Assembly (NCBI GenBank): GCA_002316015.1
Contig: DCCS01000036.1
Location: forward strand, 19,780 to 27,975
From: Prevotellaceae bacterium UBA1075
GTDB taxonomy: Bacteria > Bacteroidota > Bacteroidia > Bacteroidales > Bacteroidaceae
Direction of reading: 5' to 3'
Length of the DNA stretch: 8,196 bases
Numbering within the stretch: the first letter of the stretch is position 1; the number at the start of each line of letters is the position of its first letter. Below, piece after piece: positions 6,456-8,196 of the stretch. The translations under genes were made by a program, and so were the position numbers. The notes beneath the pieces were generated by a model. The model made no database searches. It saw nothing but the letters and a program-made list of their open reading frames with translations, and was not told the DNA's origin.

Positions 6456-7049
6456 ATGGAGAAAATCACATACAGGATGGCCACCGCCATGGACGCGGCC
6501 TTTGTGGCGCTGGTGGTGGCCGAGGCCGTGGGCGGCGCGCTCATGGAACGGGTCTGCGAGGGCCACAAGACAGACAGGGACAGGGCGTTGCTGAAGCAGC
6601 TGACGGCCGTGTGCCGGCGCGACGACACGCTGTACAGCTGGCGCCACACACGCCTGGCTGTCAATGCCGGAGGCCAACCCGTCGGCGCGCTGGTGGCCTA
6701 CGTGGGCGAGGGCTACCGGGAGCGCAGGGCACGCACATTCGCCCTGCTGGAGGAGTTCGTCACGTTTGACGTGGACAGGATGGACGATGAGACACGCGAT
6801 GGGGAGTACTACCTCGACAGCCTGGCCGTGCTCCCCCCATGGAGGGGAAGGGGCATAGCGCGCCGCCTGCTGGCCTGCGCACAGGCCGACGCTGCCCGCA
6901 TGGGGCGGCCTGCCATACTGGCCTGCGCGCCCGGGAACACGGGTGCCAAACACTTGTATGAGTCCCTCGGATTCAGGGAGGAGGGACACATGTTCATCTT
7001 CGGAGAGGACTACTTGCGTATGGTGTCCTCGTCGATTATCTCCTCGTAA
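6456..7049 (+). CDS. GNAT family N-acetyltransferase
   Basis: This 197-residue protein has the GNAT fold's acetyl-CoA binding motif A, LDSLAVLPPWRGRGIARRLL (120-139), in which R130-G131-R132-G133-I134-A135 forms the pyrophosphate loop. Motif B follows as NTGAKHLYESLGFREEG (161-177), typical of the C-terminal strand and helix. Such enzymes transfer an acetyl group from acetyl-CoA to an amine; the acceptor (protein, small amine or antibiotic) cannot be told. The segment between about residues 30 and 115 is longer than in minimal GNATs, fitting the total length. ATG 6456 is chosen because the in-frame TTG at 6432 lies inside the promoter box. No Shine-Dalgarno is seen, usual for this phylum. The last 40 bp overlap the end of the convergent DUF308 gene. 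Confidence 0.88.
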   Translation: MEKITYRMATAMDAAFVALVVAEAVGGALMERVCEGHKTDRDRALLKQLTAVCRRDDTLYSWRHTRLAVNAGGQPVGALVAYVGEGYRERRARTFALLEEFVTFDVDRMDDETRDGEYYLDSLAVLPPWRGRGIARRLLACAQADAARMGRPAILACAPGNTGAKHLYESLGFREEGHMFIFGEDYLRMVSSSIISS

Positions 7050-7597
7050 TCGACGTACTCGTCCTCATGCCTGCTCCCGCGCCCGCCCAGGATGCGCCCC
7101 AGGAAACGGCGCAACTCCACTGCGCCATAGGCGATACAGCCAAGCCCCAGCAGGAAAAAGGGCACCGAGGCCGACCGCATGGGATAAGCCAGGATAATGA
7201 CACCCAGCAGGACAAGTGCCAGCGACAGGAGCAGTGACCCCCAGCGCATGGGCAGCATGCCGCGCACGCTCAACTGCGACACCAGCTGATGGACACCGCC
7301 AACAAGGAATAGCACCGCCAACATGTACATCAGCGCACGCACAAACGTGCCGGGATACAGAATGAGCATCAGCCCCAGAAGCACGCAGCCCACGCCCGCG
7401 ACTGGAAAGACGAGCCGCATCGGCCCGGACGGGGCGGGGAACCAGAAGCCCACCATAGGCACCAGACCCGTAACCAGAATCACTCCGCCAATAATCTGCG
7501 CCATCAATTTGGTGTAGTCTCCTGGGCTGGCAATAAGGAGCGCACCCACCAGAATGGCACATGCGGCTTTCACAACAAGTAATGTGTTGCTGCTCAT
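7010..7597 (-). CDS. DUF308 / HdeD-like six-helix membrane protein
   Basis: This 195-residue integral membrane protein has six predicted helices (about 5-23, 29-52, 61-81, 84-108, 117-138, 142-162). They form three tandem hairpins, each with a Gly-x-hydrophobic-Pro turn: GALLIASP, GLMLILYP and GVIILAYP. That three-fold pattern is the hallmark of the DUF308 family, which includes E. coli HdeD, linked to acid resistance; the molecular function is not known. A cytoplasmic tail follows, first basic (RRFLGRILGGRGSR) and then acidic (EDEYVDYEEIIDED). ATG 7597 is favoured because AAGAAAAGAG sits just upstream; in-frame ATGs at 7630 and 7627 would add eleven or ten polar residues. A promoter lies about 90 bases upstream. 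The acidic tail is encoded partly by DNA antisense to the end of the GNAT gene. Confidence 0.88.
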   Translation of the reverse strand: MSSNTLLVVKAACAILVGALLIASPGDYTKLMAQIIGGVILVTGLVPMVGFWFPAPSGPMRLVFPVAGVGCVLLGLMLILYPGTFVRALMYMLAVLFLVGGVHQLVSQLSVRGMLPMRWGSLLLSLALVLLGVIILAYPMRSASVPFFLLGLGCIAYGAVELRRFLGRILGGRGSRHEDEYVDYEEIIDEDTIRK

Positions 7598-7685
7598 AAG
7601 CTCTTTTCTTGATATTGGATGACACATCAAGGCAAGTGCATGACTGGGTCACGGACACCTGCCTGCCTCACTTCCGTGGACACCG

Positions 7686-7713
7686 CAAAGATAGCAAATT
7701 TGCTTGGGACAAA
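7686..7713 (-). promoter_or_regulatory. Promoter of the DUF308 gene with an embedded palindrome
   Basis: On the minus strand TATCTTTG (7686-7693) matches TAnnTTTG. A TTTG at 7710-7713 could be the -33 element, though the 16-base spacer is shorter than the usual 19-21. Between them is the perfect 12-bp palindrome AGCAAATTTGCT (7693-7704), which touches the -7 box and would be well placed as an operator. The predicted leader is about 80 nt. Confidence 0.55.
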
Positions 7714-8100
7714 GCTGCAGGGAGGGAGAAAATGCCACAGAAGCGTGTTTTTTCCGACTTCAGGTACCCTTTTCTGCCCGTTCCCGCCTGCCTGCACTCC
7801 TCGCAGACGGGCTTCATGGAGACAGCCGGCATCATGCTGCACGGAGTTCCCCGGAACGAACCAACCAGGTTGAAAAAGGAATGCAGACGCATGCGATGAC
7901 GAACGCAGCCGCATGCGATGACGAATGCAGCCGCATGCATTGACGAACACAGCCGCATGCGATGGCCTTCCTGCCCTGGCCAGACAAATGGGGGAGTGTG
8001 GCGCGACGGAAAAGCCGTCCTGACAATGTGGGTGCCTGTAGCAGCCGGGTAGGCCACGAAGGGACTCGTACACACAACGTCCGCAGGGCCGCGGCTCCGG
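7714..8100. other. Gene-poor interval between the Kdo transferase end and the DUF308 promoter
   Basis: No open frame here looks like a real protein: the frames that cross it run through the 22-bp repeats, whose length is not a multiple of three, and show no domain or plausible start. The interval holds the tandem repeats (7880-7967), a small hairpin GACGG-AAAAG-CCGTC (8005-8019) without a T-run, a loose inverted repeat GCCCGT/ACGGGC (7776-7781 and 7807-7812), and GTTCC-CC-GGAAC (7846-7857). I see no clear terminator for the upstream gene and no tRNA. An untranslated RNA or a decayed gene is possible but unsupported. Confidence 0.6.
7880..7967. repeat. Four tandem copies of a 22-bp unit with a CGCATGCG core
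   Basis: Four directly adjacent 22-bp units start at 7880, 7902, 7924 and 7946. The pattern is AAYRCAGMCGCATGCG followed by ATGACG. Units 1, 2 and 4 carry the perfect 8-bp palindrome CGCATGCG (7888-7895, 7910-7917, 7954-7961); unit 3 has CGCATGCA (7932-7939), and unit 4 ends in GGCC in place of GACG. There are no spacers, so this is not a CRISPR array. The 22-bp period puts the palindromes close to the same helix face. It is noncoding and could be a polymorphic minisatellite or a cluster of protein-binding sites. Confidence 0.9.
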
Positions 8101-8196
8101 CTACAAGCCCAAGGTATGGAGTATCATATCGGTGGCTCCCGCATTGGATGCCACATACTTATGGGCGATGGCCCCACGCGCCTGCCTCAGTTGGTC
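8101..8196 (-). CDS. C-terminus of a probable 3-deoxy-D-manno-octulosonic acid (Kdo) transferase
   Basis: The minus strand is open from the window edge to a TAG at 8101, giving the last 31 residues of a protein that ends ...HKYVASNAGATDMILHTLGL. The pattern Tyr-x3-Asn-x-Gly-Ala-x3-Ile-Leu near the very end resembles the C-terminus of Kdo transferases (WaaA/KdtA; E. coli has a comparable NQGALQRLL block), which add Kdo to the lipid A precursor at the inner membrane. The family assignment rests on this short tail only, so another glycosyltransferase is possible. That it is a real coding end is better supported: balanced codon use, a helix-like amphipathic pattern and no stops. Confidence 0.6.
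   Translation of the reverse strand, partial: DQLRQARGAIAHKYVASNAGATDMILHTLGL

Noticed and set aside
7880..7967. CRISPR array
   Set aside because: The 22-bp units are directly adjacent with no unique spacers, and no cas genes are nearby.
8005..8019. Intrinsic terminator of the Kdo transferase gene
   Set aside because: The hairpin has only five base pairs and no T-run follows on either strand.
7627..8073. Minus-strand frames of 135-148 codons in the gene-poor interval
   Set aside because: They cross the 22-bp repeats, whose period changes frame at each copy, and read as low-information sequence with no domain. Several overlapping frames are open on both strands, a sign of composition and not selection.

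Overview
The window looks like a chromosomal segment of a fairly GC-rich member of the Bacteroidales, possibly Prevotellaceae. Three things point there. Several promoters carry the Bacteroidetes -7 box TAnnTTTG, one with a well-spaced TTTG at -33. The genes lack strong Shine-Dalgarno sequences. A secreted protein opens with the 'ITLTDNSVVSYDVSQI'-type leader region common in this phylum. The genus is an inference; nothing here fixes it.

Layout, read by transcription. On the right edge (8101-8196, minus) is the C-terminus of a probable Kdo transferase of lipid A synthesis. It is followed by about 500 bp without a convincing gene, which holds four tandem copies of a 22-bp unit (7880-7967) and the promoter of a six-helix DUF308/HdeD-like membrane protein (7010-7597, minus). 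That gene collides tail-to-tail with a GNAT acetyltransferase (6456-7049, plus), and their coding ends overlap by 40 bp. The GNAT gene is divergent from an exported calpain-like (family C2) cysteine protease (4789-6327, minus). The two promoters use identical TAACTTTG boxes pointing outward.

Downstream of the protease, on the minus strand, is a compact run of four genes: an 823-residue protein fusing an acyl-activating (AMP-binding) domain, an acyl carrier domain and a PlsC-type acyltransferase (2233-4704); a hemolysin III/PAQR-type seven-helix membrane protein (1632-2240, 8-bp overlap); a membrane-anchored alpha/beta hydrolase (583-1578); and a stand-alone CinA C-terminal/PncC nicotinamide-nucleotide amidase (87-593, 11-bp overlap). 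The overlaps and short gaps suggest one operon. The left edge holds the first 17 bases of a tRNA gene on the minus strand with its own canonical promoter.

The first three operon genes could together remodel acyl chains of membrane lipids: activation and transfer by the fusion protein, with possible hydrolysis by the PAQR protein and the alpha/beta hydrolase. That joint role is a hypothesis from domain content and spacing. PncC has a separate known role, pyridine-nucleotide salvage. I did not see mobile elements, CRISPR arrays or phage genes.
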